Source: Carnobacterium_A sp049673005 (GTDB lineage: Bacteria; Bacillota; Bacilli; Lactobacillales; Carnobacteriaceae). From it: DNA of 59,671 bases. Each line of letters starts with the position of its first letter. The first letter of the stretch is position 1. Below are positions 42,369 to 51,697 of the stretch, in pieces. Below the pieces are notes generated by a model, which did not search any database, was not told the DNA's origin, and saw nothing but the letters and a program-made list of their open reading frames with translations. The DNA is taken from assembly GCF_049673005.1 (NCBI RefSeq), contig NZ_JBATXB010000037.1:1-59671 (forward strand). Direction: 5' to 3'. A program made the position numbers and the translations under genes.

Positions 42369-43259
42369 TTACGCTCGTGGGTGATAGGTTTTGTAGACCG
42401 AAGACATACGATGTGTACTGATGTGAGTATAAATTTGGGTCGTTGAAATATCTGAATGACCTAATAATTCCTGAACAGTTCTTAGATCTGCTCCATTTTC
42501 TAACAAATGAGTAGCAAAAGAATGCCTTAGAGTATGAGGTGTTACTTCTTTTTTTATTCCTGCTTTTTTCACAAGAATATTTAAGTTCTTCCAAATACCT
42601 TGCCTTGTCAATTTACGACCGTGGTGATTCAAGAAGACAAAATCAGAGCGGCAATCTGATCGTTCTAGTCTATTACGGCTATGATTCAAATAAGTCTCTA
42701 TCCATTTAATTGCTAAGTCTCCTAATGGAAGGATACGTTCTTTTTCACCTTTACCAATCGTTTGAATTAAGCCTAGCGAAAGATGAAGATCATCCAGTTT
42801 TAACTCAGTTAACTCTGATACTCTTAAGCCAGTTGCATACATAACCTCAAGGATTGTACGGTCTCTAATCCCTAGTGTTTGACTTGTATCCGGAGTTTCA
42901 ATTAAGATTTCTACTTCTTTTGTCGATAATATTTTTGGCAGAGTTTGAGCTTTTTTAGGTGTATCAATATGTGCCATTGGATCGACTGTTGCTAACTTTT
43001 CTTGTCTTAAAAACTGATGAAATTGTCTTAAACTTGAGACCATCCTTATAATTGATCCGGCTGCTTTTTTTTCTTCTTTTAACTGTTGTAAAAAAGATAA
43101 TACCGCATAGCGATCAATACTGTCCCAAGTCATCAAATGATTTTCCTTTAAAAAAAGTAAATATTTTTTTAAATCGCGTAAATAACTTTCAATTGTATTT
43201 TTTGAAAGTCCGCGTTCAATCGTTAAAAAACGAATATACCCAGCTAAATCTTCTTCCAT
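42369..43259 (-). CDS. xerD: Site-specific tyrosine recombinase XerD
   Basis: Resolves chromosome dimers at dif together with XerC. From ATG 43259 (AAGGAG upstream) it has 296 residues. The N-terminal core-binding domain begins GYIRFLTIERGLSKNTIESY. The catalytic residues are R in TGLRVSEL, K in GKGEKER, H-x-x-R in HTLRHSFATHLLENGADL, H in LLGHSDISTTQIYTH and the tyrosine Y in that motif. The longer frame to 43346 runs into the fur coding end and lacks a ribosome site. It is a housekeeping recombinase, not an integrase, judging by its fur-xerD-deoB-punA context. Confidence 0.95.
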   Translation of the reverse strand: MEEDLAGYIRFLTIERGLSKNTIESYLRDLKKYLLFLKENHLMTWDSIDRYAVLSFLQQLKEEKKAAGSIIRMVSSLRQFHQFLRQEKLATVDPMAHIDTPKKAQTLPKILSTKEVEILIETPDTSQTLGIRDRTILEVMYATGLRVSELTELKLDDLHLSLGLIQTIGKGEKERILPLGDLAIKWIETYLNHSRNRLERSDCRSDFVFLNHHGRKLTRQGIWKNLNILVKKAGIKKEVTPHTLRHSFATHLLENGADLRTVQELLGHSDISTTQIYTHISTHRMSSVYKTYHPRA

Positions 43260-43282
43260 TTTTTCTCTCCTTAATCCAATTG

Positions 43283-43326
43283 AAAAAAAGAGCACGAAAC
43301 ACATGAAGTGATCTGCTCTTTTTTTA
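43283..43326 (-). terminator. Terminator between fur and xerD
   Basis: AAAGAGCA (43287-43294) and TGCTCTTT (43314-43321), followed on the minus strand by TTTTTTTC. It separates fur from the downstream genes, so xerD needs read-through or its own promoter. Confidence 0.8.
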
Positions 43327-43336
43327 CTTGTTAGAT

Positions 43337-43780
43337 TTATTGACAATGTTTACATATTCCATGAAAAGTTAAACGATGATCTTTGATTTGAAAATCGAAT
43401 CGTTTTTCTACATCTTGTTCAACTAATTCCAATAAATCTTCAGCTATTTCTTCAATTCCACCACATTTCAAACATAAAAGATGATGATGAAAATGCTTAT
43501 CGCCTTCTTTTTTTAAATCGTACCGTGCTAATCCATCATCAAAACTAATTTTGTTGACTACTTCAATGTCGGTTAATATTTCTAGAGTTCTATATACAGT
43601 TGCTAAGCCTATATCCGAGTTTTTTCTTTTAACAGCTAAATAAATTTCTTCCGCACTCATGTGTTCGGTTTCTTTTTCAAGAACAATTTTTATTGTCGCT
43701 TCTCTTTGCGGAGTGAGTTTAAAACCTGAATGATGCAGCTTTTCAGTGATTTTTGTCAACATGGAATCAGTTGTTTTCAT
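43337..43780 (-). CDS. fur: Fur family metalloregulator
   Basis: DNA-binding repressor responding to metal, most likely iron. The winged helix includes LTPQREATIKIVLEKETEHMSAEEIY and GLATVYRTLEIL (recognition helix). The dimerisation domain has the HHHLLCLKCGG histidine cluster and both CxxC pairs, C-L-K-C and the C-terminal C-K-H-C, for the structural zinc. 147 residues. The name Fur (rather than PerR or Zur) rests on the fur-xerD gene order shared with B. subtilis; no Fur box was identified upstream. Confidence 0.88.
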   Translation of the reverse strand: MKTTDSMLTKITEKLHHSGFKLTPQREATIKIVLEKETEHMSAEEIYLAVKRKNSDIGLATVYRTLEILTDIEVVNKISFDDGLARYDLKKEGDKHFHHHLLCLKCGGIEEIAEDLLELVEQDVEKRFDFQIKDHRLTFHGICKHCQ

Positions 43781-43813
43781 TAATAATCCCTCATCTAATT
43801 CAACAAATTTTTT

Positions 43814-44737
43814 CTATTCTACTATTTTCGTTTCATCATTCACTGGTTCTACTGCGGGTTCACTATCTGCTTCTACAGATTGTTGGACCAACTTTGTTTC
43901 TCCATCTTCTTGAATGATCATTCTTTGTTTCATTAAATTGCCTAAAGCCCGCTTAAATTGAGATTTACTAATCCCAAAACGTTCTCTGATTTCATTAGCA
44001 TCACTCTTATCTGTATAAGGAAAACTACCTTCTGCCGTGCGTTCTAAGATAGCCAATAACATTCCAGCATCATCACCTATGGCTTCATGCGCACGAGGCA
44101 TTAATGAAATGTTTAGGACACCATCTGGTCTAACACCAATAACTCGCCCGGACACCACTTCACCCATACGAGGTTCATCTTTTCTTTCAGATGGATGAAT
44201 AAAACCTAAATGATTGTCTGAAGTGAAGACAAACGTACCAATCATCTTTAATCTATAAGCTGTAGCAGTAATATTTTGGTTATTCAATTCTGCAGTAGCC
44301 TTTGTAGAAAGTGATTCAAAAACCGTTTCAGGCACTAGCGTTCCCCACATGCGATCTTTCTCATCAACTTTTATTGTAATCATTAATTGATCACCTTTTT
44401 TTGGCCAAAGATGTTTTAACACAGGTAATTCATCTAACGATACAACAAGCTCTTTATCTGGTAAACCAACATCCATAAACACACCTAAGTCTTTACGCGT
44501 ATCAACAACCGTTGCCCATGCAAATTTACCAATGCGAATTGTTGGGATGTTTTGTGTTAAGATAGTCTCTTTATTTAAAGAAACATACGCAAAACCTTCA
44601 ACAGTATCTCCTAGCTCGTAATTAGTTGTTTCATCTTTTACTAACTTATACGTTACTCCATCTTTTTGAATAAAGTAAGCTTTTTCGTTTATATCCGTAA
44701 CTAACCCGGTTATTATATTCCCTAATGACTGATTCAT
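43814..44737 (-). CDS. cvfB: CvfB-like S1 RNA-binding protein
   Basis: Three S1-like OB folds followed by a winged helix. Visible pieces are ATVVDTRKDLGVFMDVGLPDKELVVSL in the second repeat, VVSGRVIGVRPDGVLNISLMPR in the third, and IRERFGISKSQFKRALGNLMK in the winged helix. This is the CvfB/YitL plan; in Staphylococcus aureus CvfB binds RNA and affects virulence gene expression. I use ATG 44737, with GGAGG upstream (307 residues). It ends in an acidic disordered tail. It is a single gene between pyk and fur. Confidence 0.9.
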   Translation of the reverse strand: MNQSLGNIITGLVTDINEKAYFIQKDGVTYKLVKDETTNYELGDTVEGFAYVSLNKETILTQNIPTIRIGKFAWATVVDTRKDLGVFMDVGLPDKELVVSLDELPVLKHLWPKKGDQLMITIKVDEKDRMWGTLVPETVFESLSTKATAELNNQNITATAYRLKMIGTFVFTSDNHLGFIHPSERKDEPRMGEVVSGRVIGVRPDGVLNISLMPRAHEAIGDDAGMLLAILERTAEGSFPYTDKSDANEIRERFGISKSQFKRALGNLMKQRMIIQEDGETKLVQQSVEADSEPAVEPVNDETKIVE

Positions 44738-44851
44738 ATTTTTTCCTCCATTAATTATCATGTTATTTACACTTGTTTCTAAGCAAACAAATAAAACCCC
44801 TTAAATCTTCTATACAAGTTTACCATAATTACATTATGTCATCTAGCACTA

Positions 44852-44902
44852 AAATACAAAGAGACTTTTGAAAAGATGATCAGCCACCTTTTCAAAAGTC
44901 TC
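44852..44902 (-). terminator. Terminator of pfkA-pyk
   Basis: GAGACTTTTGAAAAG (44861-44875) pairs with CTTTTCAAAAGTCTC (44888-44902), a 15-bp perfect stem, with T-rich sequence beyond on the minus strand. Confidence 0.88.
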
Positions 44903-44934
44903 AACGTTATCATTTTTTTGAGTAGAAAAACTCT

Positions 44935-46692
44935 TTAAATCGCAGTTGTTGCTCCACGATAAACGATACCGCGACGTGAATCAACTGTAATTAATTCCTC
45001 TGAAAGGATTAATGTTGTTGCATCTTCTGCTCCAACAATTACTGGAATCCCCATAGCAATTCCTACAACGGCTGCATGACTAGTCAAACCACCATTTTCA
45101 ACAACAATAGCGGATGATTTTTGGATAGCTGGCAAGTAATCTTTATCTGTTGTTTTAACAACTAAAATTCCGCCTTCTACTGCTTTCTCGTTTGCGTCAG
45201 CTGCAGATAGAGCTACTACCGCTTTCCCAATAATAGATTCTGAACCAATTCCTTGTCCAGTAACTAATTTCGAACCAATTAATTGAATCTTCATTAAGTT
45301 AGTTGTACCACGTTCTCCAACTGGAACACCTGCTGTGATGATAATCAAATCTCCATCTGAAGCAAAGCCGTTTTCACGAACAATAGTTGCTGCTAAATTG
45401 AACATATCATCTGTAGATGCTGGCTTAGAAGATACCGTTGGGTGAACTCCCCATGAAAGAGCTAAACCACGCATGACACGTTCTGAAAATGTAACAGCTA
45501 CGATGTTAGCTTTTGGACGGTATTTAGAAATCATACGAGCTGTGTGACCTGATTCTGTTGCCGCAACAATTGTTTGAATTCCTAAGTTACGAGCAGTGTG
45601 ACCTACTGATTGTCCAATTGCTTCTGTCATGTCTGATTCGCTGTAAGCCTTTAATGCAAACGCATCTTGGTTTACTAATGCTTCCTCAGTACGGACAGCA
45701 ATACGAGCCATTGTTTGAACAGCTTCAATTGGGTATTTACCAGCTGCTGTTTCACCAGATAACATAACTGCATCACTGCCATCAAAAATAGCATTTGCAA
45801 CGTCATTCGCTTCTGCACGTGTAGGACGCGGGTTATCTTGCATTGAATCTAGCATTTGAGTTGCTGTAATAACAGCTTTCCCTAATGCATTACATTTTGC
45901 GATTAACGATTTTTGAACGATAGGAACTTCCTCAGTAGGAATCTCTACTCCTAAGTCTCCACGCGCAACCATGACACCGTCTGCAACTTTCAAGATTTCG
46001 TCAATTCTATCAACGCCTTCTTGGTTCTCAATTTTAGCAATAATTTGAACATGTTCCATTTTTTGCTCTTCTAAAATAGCTGTGATTTCTAAAACATCAC
46101 TTGGACGACGAACAAAACTAGCTGCAATAAAGTCTACATCGTTTTCTAAACCAAAACGGATATCAGCTGCATCTTTATCAGTAATTCCTGGCATATTAAC
46201 AGAAATCCCTGGAACGTTAACACCTTTTTTATTTTTCAAAACTCCAGCATTGTGAACCAATGTTATCAGTTCTTTATTTTCAAAATCAATATCCGTTACT
46301 TCTAAGTCGATTAAACCATCATCCAATAACACATGCGTTCCTACATGAACATCATCGATTAATTCTGGGTAAGAGATAGAAAACTTCTCTCTTGTTCCTT
46401 CAACTTCATCCATAGAGATACGAACAATATCTCCTGTTGAAAAGTCAACACGGCCATCTTTCATATTGTGTGTACGCATTTCTGGACCTTTTGTATCTAA
46501 TAAAATTGCAACCATTTTACCAGTGATTTTTGATGCTTCACGTATATTTTTGATTCGTGCACCATGTTCTGCAAAATCTCCATGTGAAAAGTTCAAGCGA
46601 GCTACATTCATACCTGCTTCAATCATTTGTACTAAAAATTCTACTGATTCACTTGCTGGTCCGATTGTACATACTATTTTTGTTTTTTTCAT
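44935..46692 (-). CDS. pyk: Pyruvate kinase with C-terminal PEP-utiliser domain
   Basis: Makes ATP and pyruvate from phosphoenolpyruvate. TIM-barrel motifs are KIVCTIGPAS, RLNFSHGD, LDTKGPEMRT and the pyruvate-kinase signature IIAKIENQEGV, plus MVARGDLGVE. At 585 residues it carries the extra C-terminal domain (about 475-585) with the ENGGLTSHAAVVG swivel motif, typical of Bacillales and some Lactobacillales. The start is ATG 46692 with GGGAGAG 9 bases upstream. It lies 49 bases after pfkA; the pair forms the common pfkA-pyk glycolytic operon. Confidence 0.97.
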   Translation of the reverse strand: MKKTKIVCTIGPASESVEFLVQMIEAGMNVARLNFSHGDFAEHGARIKNIREASKITGKMVAILLDTKGPEMRTHNMKDGRVDFSTGDIVRISMDEVEGTREKFSISYPELIDDVHVGTHVLLDDGLIDLEVTDIDFENKELITLVHNAGVLKNKKGVNVPGISVNMPGITDKDAADIRFGLENDVDFIAASFVRRPSDVLEITAILEEQKMEHVQIIAKIENQEGVDRIDEILKVADGVMVARGDLGVEIPTEEVPIVQKSLIAKCNALGKAVITATQMLDSMQDNPRPTRAEANDVANAIFDGSDAVMLSGETAAGKYPIEAVQTMARIAVRTEEALVNQDAFALKAYSESDMTEAIGQSVGHTARNLGIQTIVAATESGHTARMISKYRPKANIVAVTFSERVMRGLALSWGVHPTVSSKPASTDDMFNLAATIVRENGFASDGDLIIITAGVPVGERGTTNLMKIQLIGSKLVTGQGIGSESIIGKAVVALSAADANEKAVEGGILVVKTTDKDYLPAIQKSSAIVVENGGLTSHAAVVGIAMGIPVIVGAEDATTLILSEELITVDSRRGIVYRGATTAI

Positions 46693-46741
46693 TAATTTAA
46701 TCTCTCCCAATAATCATTTTTTTGTGAAAAAGTCTTTTTGG

Positions 46742-47704
46742 TTAATATGAAATCTCTTGGTTTAATGTATATAATGAAAGGTCTGGCATATGCTTTTGGT
46801 CATTTAAAATATCTTCAAATTTATTTTCAGCAATTTCATTGCCAATCATTCCTAAACCTAATCCGCCTTTGCCTTCTTTTAATAAGTCAACAGCTTTTGC
46901 ACCAAAAATACTAGCTAATACACGGTCTCTAGCCGTTGGTGATCCTCCGCGTTGTACGTGTCCTAGAACCGTAACACGAGCATGGTGATCTCCAAATTCT
47001 GCTAATTTCTCAGCAAAATCATTGCCACTCATTACACCCTCAGCAAGGATAATAATGCTATGCTTCTTACCACGTTCGCGACCTTTTTGAATCGTATTAG
47101 CAACATCTGTCATGTTAAATTCTTTTTCAGGAATAATAATTTGTTCAGCTCCACCTGCAATACCAGTCCAAAGAGCGATATCACCTGCATTGCGTCCCAT
47201 AACTTCTACGATGAATGTTCTCACATGACTAGTTGCAGTATCTCTAATTTTATCGACAGAATCTAAAACTGTATTAATTGCTGTATCAAAACCAATACAA
47301 AAATCAGTACCTGGAATATCATTATCAATTGTTCCTGGTAACCCTATAGCAGGAAAACCATGTTTCGTTAAGGCTAATCCTCCACGATAAGAACCATCTC
47401 CACCAATAACAACTAAACCTTCAATGCCGAATTTTTCTAATTGCTCGATACCTTTTAATTGTCCTTCTTCTGTTGCAAATTCTGGATAACGAGCTGAGTA
47501 TAAGAATGTTCCTCCACGAGAAATTTTATCTCCTACATCTCTTCTTGTTAATTTACGGATATCTCCAGCAACCAAACCTGCGTAACCGTAGTTTATACCA
47601 TAAACTTCCATTCCTTCGTAGAGACCCTTACGAACAACTGCGCGAACAGCCGCATTCATTCCTGGAGCGTCTCCTCCACTTGTTAAAACAGCGATACGTT
47701 TCAT
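46742..47704 (-). CDS. pfkA: 6-phosphofructokinase
   Basis: Commits fructose-6-phosphate to glycolysis. ATP-binding TSGGDAPGMNAAVR (about 8-21), VVIGGDGSYRG, the catalytic GTIDNDIPGTD, and MGRNAGDIAL for substrate binding are all present. At 320 residues it is the homotetrameric bacterial type. AAGGTGGG precedes the ATG. A TATACT -10 box (47734-47739) lies upstream without a good -35, and no convincing cre site is present. It heads the pfkA-pyk operon. Confidence 0.97.
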   Translation of the reverse strand: MKRIAVLTSGGDAPGMNAAVRAVVRKGLYEGMEVYGINYGYAGLVAGDIRKLTRRDVGDKISRGGTFLYSARYPEFATEEGQLKGIEQLEKFGIEGLVVIGGDGSYRGGLALTKHGFPAIGLPGTIDNDIPGTDFCIGFDTAINTVLDSVDKIRDTATSHVRTFIVEVMGRNAGDIALWTGIAGGAEQIIIPEKEFNMTDVANTIQKGRERGKKHSIIILAEGVMSGNDFAEKLAEFGDHHARVTVLGHVQRGGSPTARDRVLASIFGAKAVDLLKEGKGGLGLGMIGNEIAENKFEDILNDQKHMPDLSLYTLNQEISY

Positions 47705-47892
47705 GTTATTAACCCACCTTATCAGTGTATTTAGTATAGCAACTAATATTCGGAGAACTATCCGACCATTAATTACTATATTTTTACTAGCGTTTATTAA
47801 GAAAGCTTATGAAAAACTTTTTTAATTATTAAGCTCACAAAATTATTCTACCATTTTTAGCCTGAATTGTCCTATTAAAATGCGAAAAACCT

Positions 47893-50800
47893 TTAAAAAG
47901 TTGTATTTTGTTCTTTTTCTTGCATAACAACATTCCCCGTTCCCATTACTTTTTCAAGTGCTAATCTGAGAATAGGTGATCCATCTATCCATTCAGATTC
48001 ATTTAATACAAGTTTCTTCTTTGTTTCTTCATAATAAAGTATAACCGGAATTGTCCCACGATGTTTTTTTAATAGGTCATTTAACTTTTGCAAAGATTCA
48101 CTATCATTTTTTTTAGAAGGAATTCGAATAAAGAGTCGTTCTATTTTCGCTATCTCTGATAAAATTTTGATGTCTTCTACTGATGAAACAATGACTTGTT
48201 TCATTTCGTCACGACTACTTTCAACTTTTCCTTCTACATAGATTATCTGTCCTTTTTCTAATAGTTTTCCATATTGTCTATATTTAATAGGAAAAAGAGT
48301 TAAAGAACAATCCCCTGAAGAGTCGTTTAATGTAATGAAAGCCATAATTTCACCTTTTTTTGTTCTAATTCGTTTAACATCCTTTACAAGACCTATTATT
48401 TTTTCATGTTGGCCAATTTGTAACTCTTGTATAAAGGATGTTTTTTTTATTAATGCTACGTTTTCATACTTTTCTGTTGGATGACCAGATAGATAAATAC
48501 CCAAGTAAAACTCTTCTAATTCGAGTTTTTCTTCTAAGTTTAAATCAGATGAATGCGTATATTTTGGTTTCAATATATCGAATAATCCAATGTTATTACC
48601 AGCCAATTCTAAACTAGATAAAATCCCCATCAGTGATGAGATTAACGTCCCTCTCGAATGACTCAGTTCATCAAATGCTCCAACATATATTAATGGCTTA
48701 ATGTACTCTTCTTTCAACCACTTTGGTTCAATTCTTCTTAAAAAATCAATTAGGTCTTTAAAAGGACCACTTTCTTTTCTAATTCGTATGATGTCCATAA
48801 CCATATCTCTTCTTATTTTTTTTATTGATCCTAAGCCAAACTGGATTTGTCTATCTTTTAGAGAAAAGGCATAAAAGCTTTTATTTATATCCGGTGGTAG
48901 GATAGTTAATTTTCTTTTTTTTATTTCTAGTATAATCTCTTTCAATTTCGTAGGATTATTTGAAGCAGAATTAAGTAGTGAAACAAAAAAAGCTTGTGGA
49001 TAGTGTGCTTTTAAATAAGCCATCTGATAAGCGATAAAGGAATAAGCTACTGCATGTGATCGGTTAAATCCGTAGTTAGCAAATTGTTCAATATAACTAT
49101 ATACTTCTGTAGCTATTTTTTTTTCATAGCCTAATTCCATTGCCCCACTAATAAAATGGTTCCGCTCAATATCTATTAATGATTTTTTTTTCTTTGCCAT
49201 TGCTCGTCTTAAAATATCCGCTTCCCCTAATGTATAGCCTGCCATTTTAGACGCCACTTGCATGACTTGCTCTTGGTAAACCATTACACCGTAAGTAACG
49301 CTTAAAATCGATTCCAAACTTTTATGAGGATAAATAATTGGTGCCTCACCTTTTTTTCGTTTAATGAATAAATCAATTTGCTCCATTGGACCTGGACGAT
49401 ACAAAGCATTCACAGCAGCAACATCTTCAATTGATGTCGGACCTAATTTGCGCAATACATTTTTTATTCCATTTGATTCAAATTGAAAAATACCAACTGT
49501 ATCTGCTTTAGTGAATAATTCAAGCGTCAAAGGGTCGTCCATTGGAATATCTAACAAATTAATATCGGTATTTGTTTCTTTCTTGATGAGCTTAAGTGTG
49601 TTGTCGATAATTGATAAGTTTTTCAACCCTAAAAAATCCATTTTTAATAAGCCAATTTCCTCTACATTTCCCATCGGGTATTGAGTCAGATTAATTGAAT
49701 TGCTACCTTTTTGGAGTGGAAGATAGTCGCTTAGAGGATGATCGCTAATAACGACTCCTGCTGCATGAGTGGATACATGTCTTGGTAACCCTTCAATTTT
49801 TTTAGCTGTATTAAATAGTAGCGTATTTTTTTCATTTTTTTGTACAAGTTCTCTTAATGATTTCGATTGTTGATAAGCTAATTCTAAAGTTATTCCAAGT
49901 GTTTTTGGTATTGTATTAGACCATAGTGAAGCCTCTGTTTGACTGAGTTCAAATACTCGAGCTACATCACGTAACGCCATTTTTGCAGCTAACGTTCCGA
50001 AAGTTGCAATTTGAGCCACATGATTTTGACCATATTTATTTTTCACATACTCTAACATTTCTTCTCGACGGTTATCCGGAAAATCTAAATCAATATCTGG
50101 CATTGTAAAACGTTCTTCGTTTAAAAAACGTTCAAACAACAGATTGTATTCTATCGGATCAACATCCGTAATAGCCAGTACATAAGAAACCAACGAGCCC
50201 GCAGCAGAACCACGACCTGCGCCAGTAATAATTTTTACTTTATGAGCATAAGCCATTAAATCCCAGACAATCAAAAAATAATCTTCAAAACCCATTTTTT
50301 GGATAATTGTTAATTCATAATCTAGTCTTTCTTGATAGACTTTAGGATAGTCTGGTTTTCTTTGGTTTAATCCTTCATAACAAAGTTGTTTTAAATAACT
50401 CGATGTACTTGTTTGTTTGGGCAACTCGAATCGAGGAAGTAAATGTTGATCCAATTCAATTTCAATATTTATCCTTTCAGCAACTAAAACTGTCTGTTCT
50501 ATTGATTTTTGTAACCCGGCGGATCTAAAAATTTCAACTTGCTGATTTTTTTCAAGTAACGAGTGTTGTCCACTTAGTGTATCTACTTCAGATAAGGAAA
50601 TTTTTTCTCCTGAACCGATTGCTTTCAAAACTTTATTACTAAAATCATCTGAAGGATCTAGGTAACGCAAATCTCCTAACACGACCGTTTTTATCGATAC
50701 TTGATTTTGTATCTCTCTTAGTTTAGACTGAACATCTTTTATTTCATTGTGTAATTGCAGTCCAATAAAATAGTTTTCACTGGAAAATGCCTCTTGCTGA

Positions 50801-51252
50801 GCTCTTAGTGTTAAGAGGGCTAAATCTATTTCATCATTAACTAATAGTGATTCAAATTCACTATCTTTCCCTGGTGTGATAGCTAGCAATCCATTACTAT
50901 ATTTTTTTACATCTTCAAGTTTCATGCGTTCATTTTGATCCATCAACATCTTTTTACTCGATAATTTCATAAGATTGTCATAACCTTTTTTATTTTGAGC
51001 TAACAAAATTAGAGGATAATCTTGTTGAGTATTGGTAACCCCTTCAATATCCAGCGTTACACCTATAATTGGTTTAATGCTGTGTTTGATACACGTTTTA
51101 TAAAAATCAATAGCGCCATACATAACATTATGGTCTGTTAAAGCGATTGCTTTGTATCCACGTTCTTTTGCAGAAACAACCAGTTTTTCAATCGATAACG
51201 TACTCTGTAACAAACTATAAGCACTGATAACTTGCAAATGTACAAAGGACAT
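47893..51252 (-). CDS. dnaE: DNA polymerase III alpha subunit DnaE
   Basis: Replicative polymerase that in Firmicutes works beside PolC, mainly extending lagging-strand primers. An N-terminal PHP domain (about 1-200, ALTDHNVMYGAIDFY) precedes the palm with catalytic PDIDLDFPD and GRGSAAGSLV. A helix-hairpin-helix and a C-terminal OB fold follow. It lacks an internal exonuclease domain, as expected for DnaE. The length is 1119 residues. I take ATG 51252 as start, with GGAG 8 bases upstream, over the GTG three codons earlier. It precedes pfkA-pyk, a common neighbourhood. Confidence 0.96.
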   Translation of the reverse strand: MSFVHLQVISAYSLLQSTLSIEKLVVSAKERGYKAIALTDHNVMYGAIDFYKTCIKHSIKPIIGVTLDIEGVTNTQQDYPLILLAQNKKGYDNLMKLSSKKMLMDQNERMKLEDVKKYSNGLLAITPGKDSEFESLLVNDEIDLALLTLRAQQEAFSSENYFIGLQLHNEIKDVQSKLREIQNQVSIKTVVLGDLRYLDPSDDFSNKVLKAIGSGEKISLSEVDTLSGQHSLLEKNQQVEIFRSAGLQKSIEQTVLVAERINIEIELDQHLLPRFELPKQTSTSSYLKQLCYEGLNQRKPDYPKVYQERLDYELTIIQKMGFEDYFLIVWDLMAYAHKVKIITGAGRGSAAGSLVSYVLAITDVDPIEYNLLFERFLNEERFTMPDIDLDFPDNRREEMLEYVKNKYGQNHVAQIATFGTLAAKMALRDVARVFELSQTEASLWSNTIPKTLGITLELAYQQSKSLRELVQKNEKNTLLFNTAKKIEGLPRHVSTHAAGVVISDHPLSDYLPLQKGSNSINLTQYPMGNVEEIGLLKMDFLGLKNLSIIDNTLKLIKKETNTDINLLDIPMDDPLTLELFTKADTVGIFQFESNGIKNVLRKLGPTSIEDVAAVNALYRPGPMEQIDLFIKRKKGEAPIIYPHKSLESILSVTYGVMVYQEQVMQVASKMAGYTLGEADILRRAMAKKKKSLIDIERNHFISGAMELGYEKKIATEVYSYIEQFANYGFNRSHAVAYSFIAYQMAYLKAHYPQAFFVSLLNSASNNPTKLKEIILEIKKRKLTILPPDINKSFYAFSLKDRQIQFGLGSIKKIRRDMVMDIIRIRKESGPFKDLIDFLRRIEPKWLKEEYIKPLIYVGAFDELSHSRGTLISSLMGILSSLELAGNNIGLFDILKPKYTHSSDLNLEEKLELEEFYLGIYLSGHPTEKYENVALIKKTSFIQELQIGQHEKIIGLVKDVKRIRTKKGEIMAFITLNDSSGDCSLTLFPIKYRQYGKLLEKGQIIYVEGKVESSRDEMKQVIVSSVEDIKILSEIAKIERLFIRIPSKKNDSESLQKLNDLLKKHRGTIPVILYYEETKKKLVLNESEWIDGSPILRLALEKVMGTGNVVMQEKEQNTTF

Positions 51253-51344
51253 CTTAGCCACTCCATTCTCATTTCATCTTATGTATTATACCCTTAATTT
51301 ATAGGGATGCGCAAATCGTTAAAAGTAGTTTTTCCATAGTTCTC

Positions 51345-51372
51345 TTTACAATCTGTCTAAACGTGATAAAAT
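51345..51372 (+). promoter_or_regulatory. Promoter of the DUF2929 gene
   Basis: TTTACA (51345-51350) and TAAAAT (51367-51372) with a 16-base spacer, then AGAGAGGTG and the ATG at 51400. Confidence 0.6.
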
Positions 51373-51399
51373 TAACTTGTAAAAGAGAGGTGTTGTATT

Positions 51400-51588
51400 A
51401 TGAAAATTATCGTGACGTTATTTTGGGGATTTTGTATCGGCCAAGCAATTAACTATATTGGCAGCTCTTTAACTGGCGGTTCATATGATTTTGTAACAGC
51501 TACTTTGATTGGTATTGTTTCTGCAGTTATTATTTTACTAATTGGAGAAGTTATTCCAAAAACAATTCATGCTGGCGAAACCAAGTAA
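51400..51588 (+). CDS. Small membrane protein, DUF2929 family
   Basis: A 62-residue protein with two hydrophobic helices (about 3-22 and 33-52) separated by a Ser/Gly turn, and a short hydrophilic tail. Size, the FWGFCIGQAINYIGSSL start and the location beside dnaE match the DUF2929 (YjzD-like) proteins of Firmicutes. Its function is unknown. It has its own promoter, a good ribosome site and a strong terminator, so it is transcribed alone and divergently from dnaE. Confidence 0.8.
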   Translation: MKIIVTLFWGFCIGQAINYIGSSLTGGSYDFVTATLIGIVSAVIILLIGEVIPKTIHAGETK

Positions 51589-51613
51589 ACTAAGCAGAGC
51601 ATCCATTATAAAT

Positions 51614-51653
51614 AAAAACGCCTCACAGCCTATTAGTGCTGTGAGGCGTTTTT
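51614..51653. terminator. Bidirectional terminator between the DUF2929 gene and clpB
   Basis: ACGCCTCACAGC (51618-51629) and GCTGTGAGGCGT (51638-51649) make a perfect 12-bp GC-rich stem with A and T runs, usable from both convergent genes. Confidence 0.96.
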
Positions 51654-51697
51654 ATTTCGCTACTTTATAGCTACTTGTTTACTCGATAAGTAGCTAG

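Noticed and set aside
42310..42594. Open frame overlapping the 3' half of xerD
   Set aside because: Shadow of the recombinase frame; the xerD catalytic motifs lie in the other frame.
42369..43259. Tyrosine recombinase as sign of a mobile element
   Set aside because: Length, motifs and the fur-xerD-deoB-punA order identify the housekeeping XerD; no att repeats or cargo genes nearby.
47760..47892. cre-like AAACGCT upstream of pfkA
   Set aside because: Only the centre matches; the flanking positions of the CcpA consensus are wrong and the promoter distance is large.
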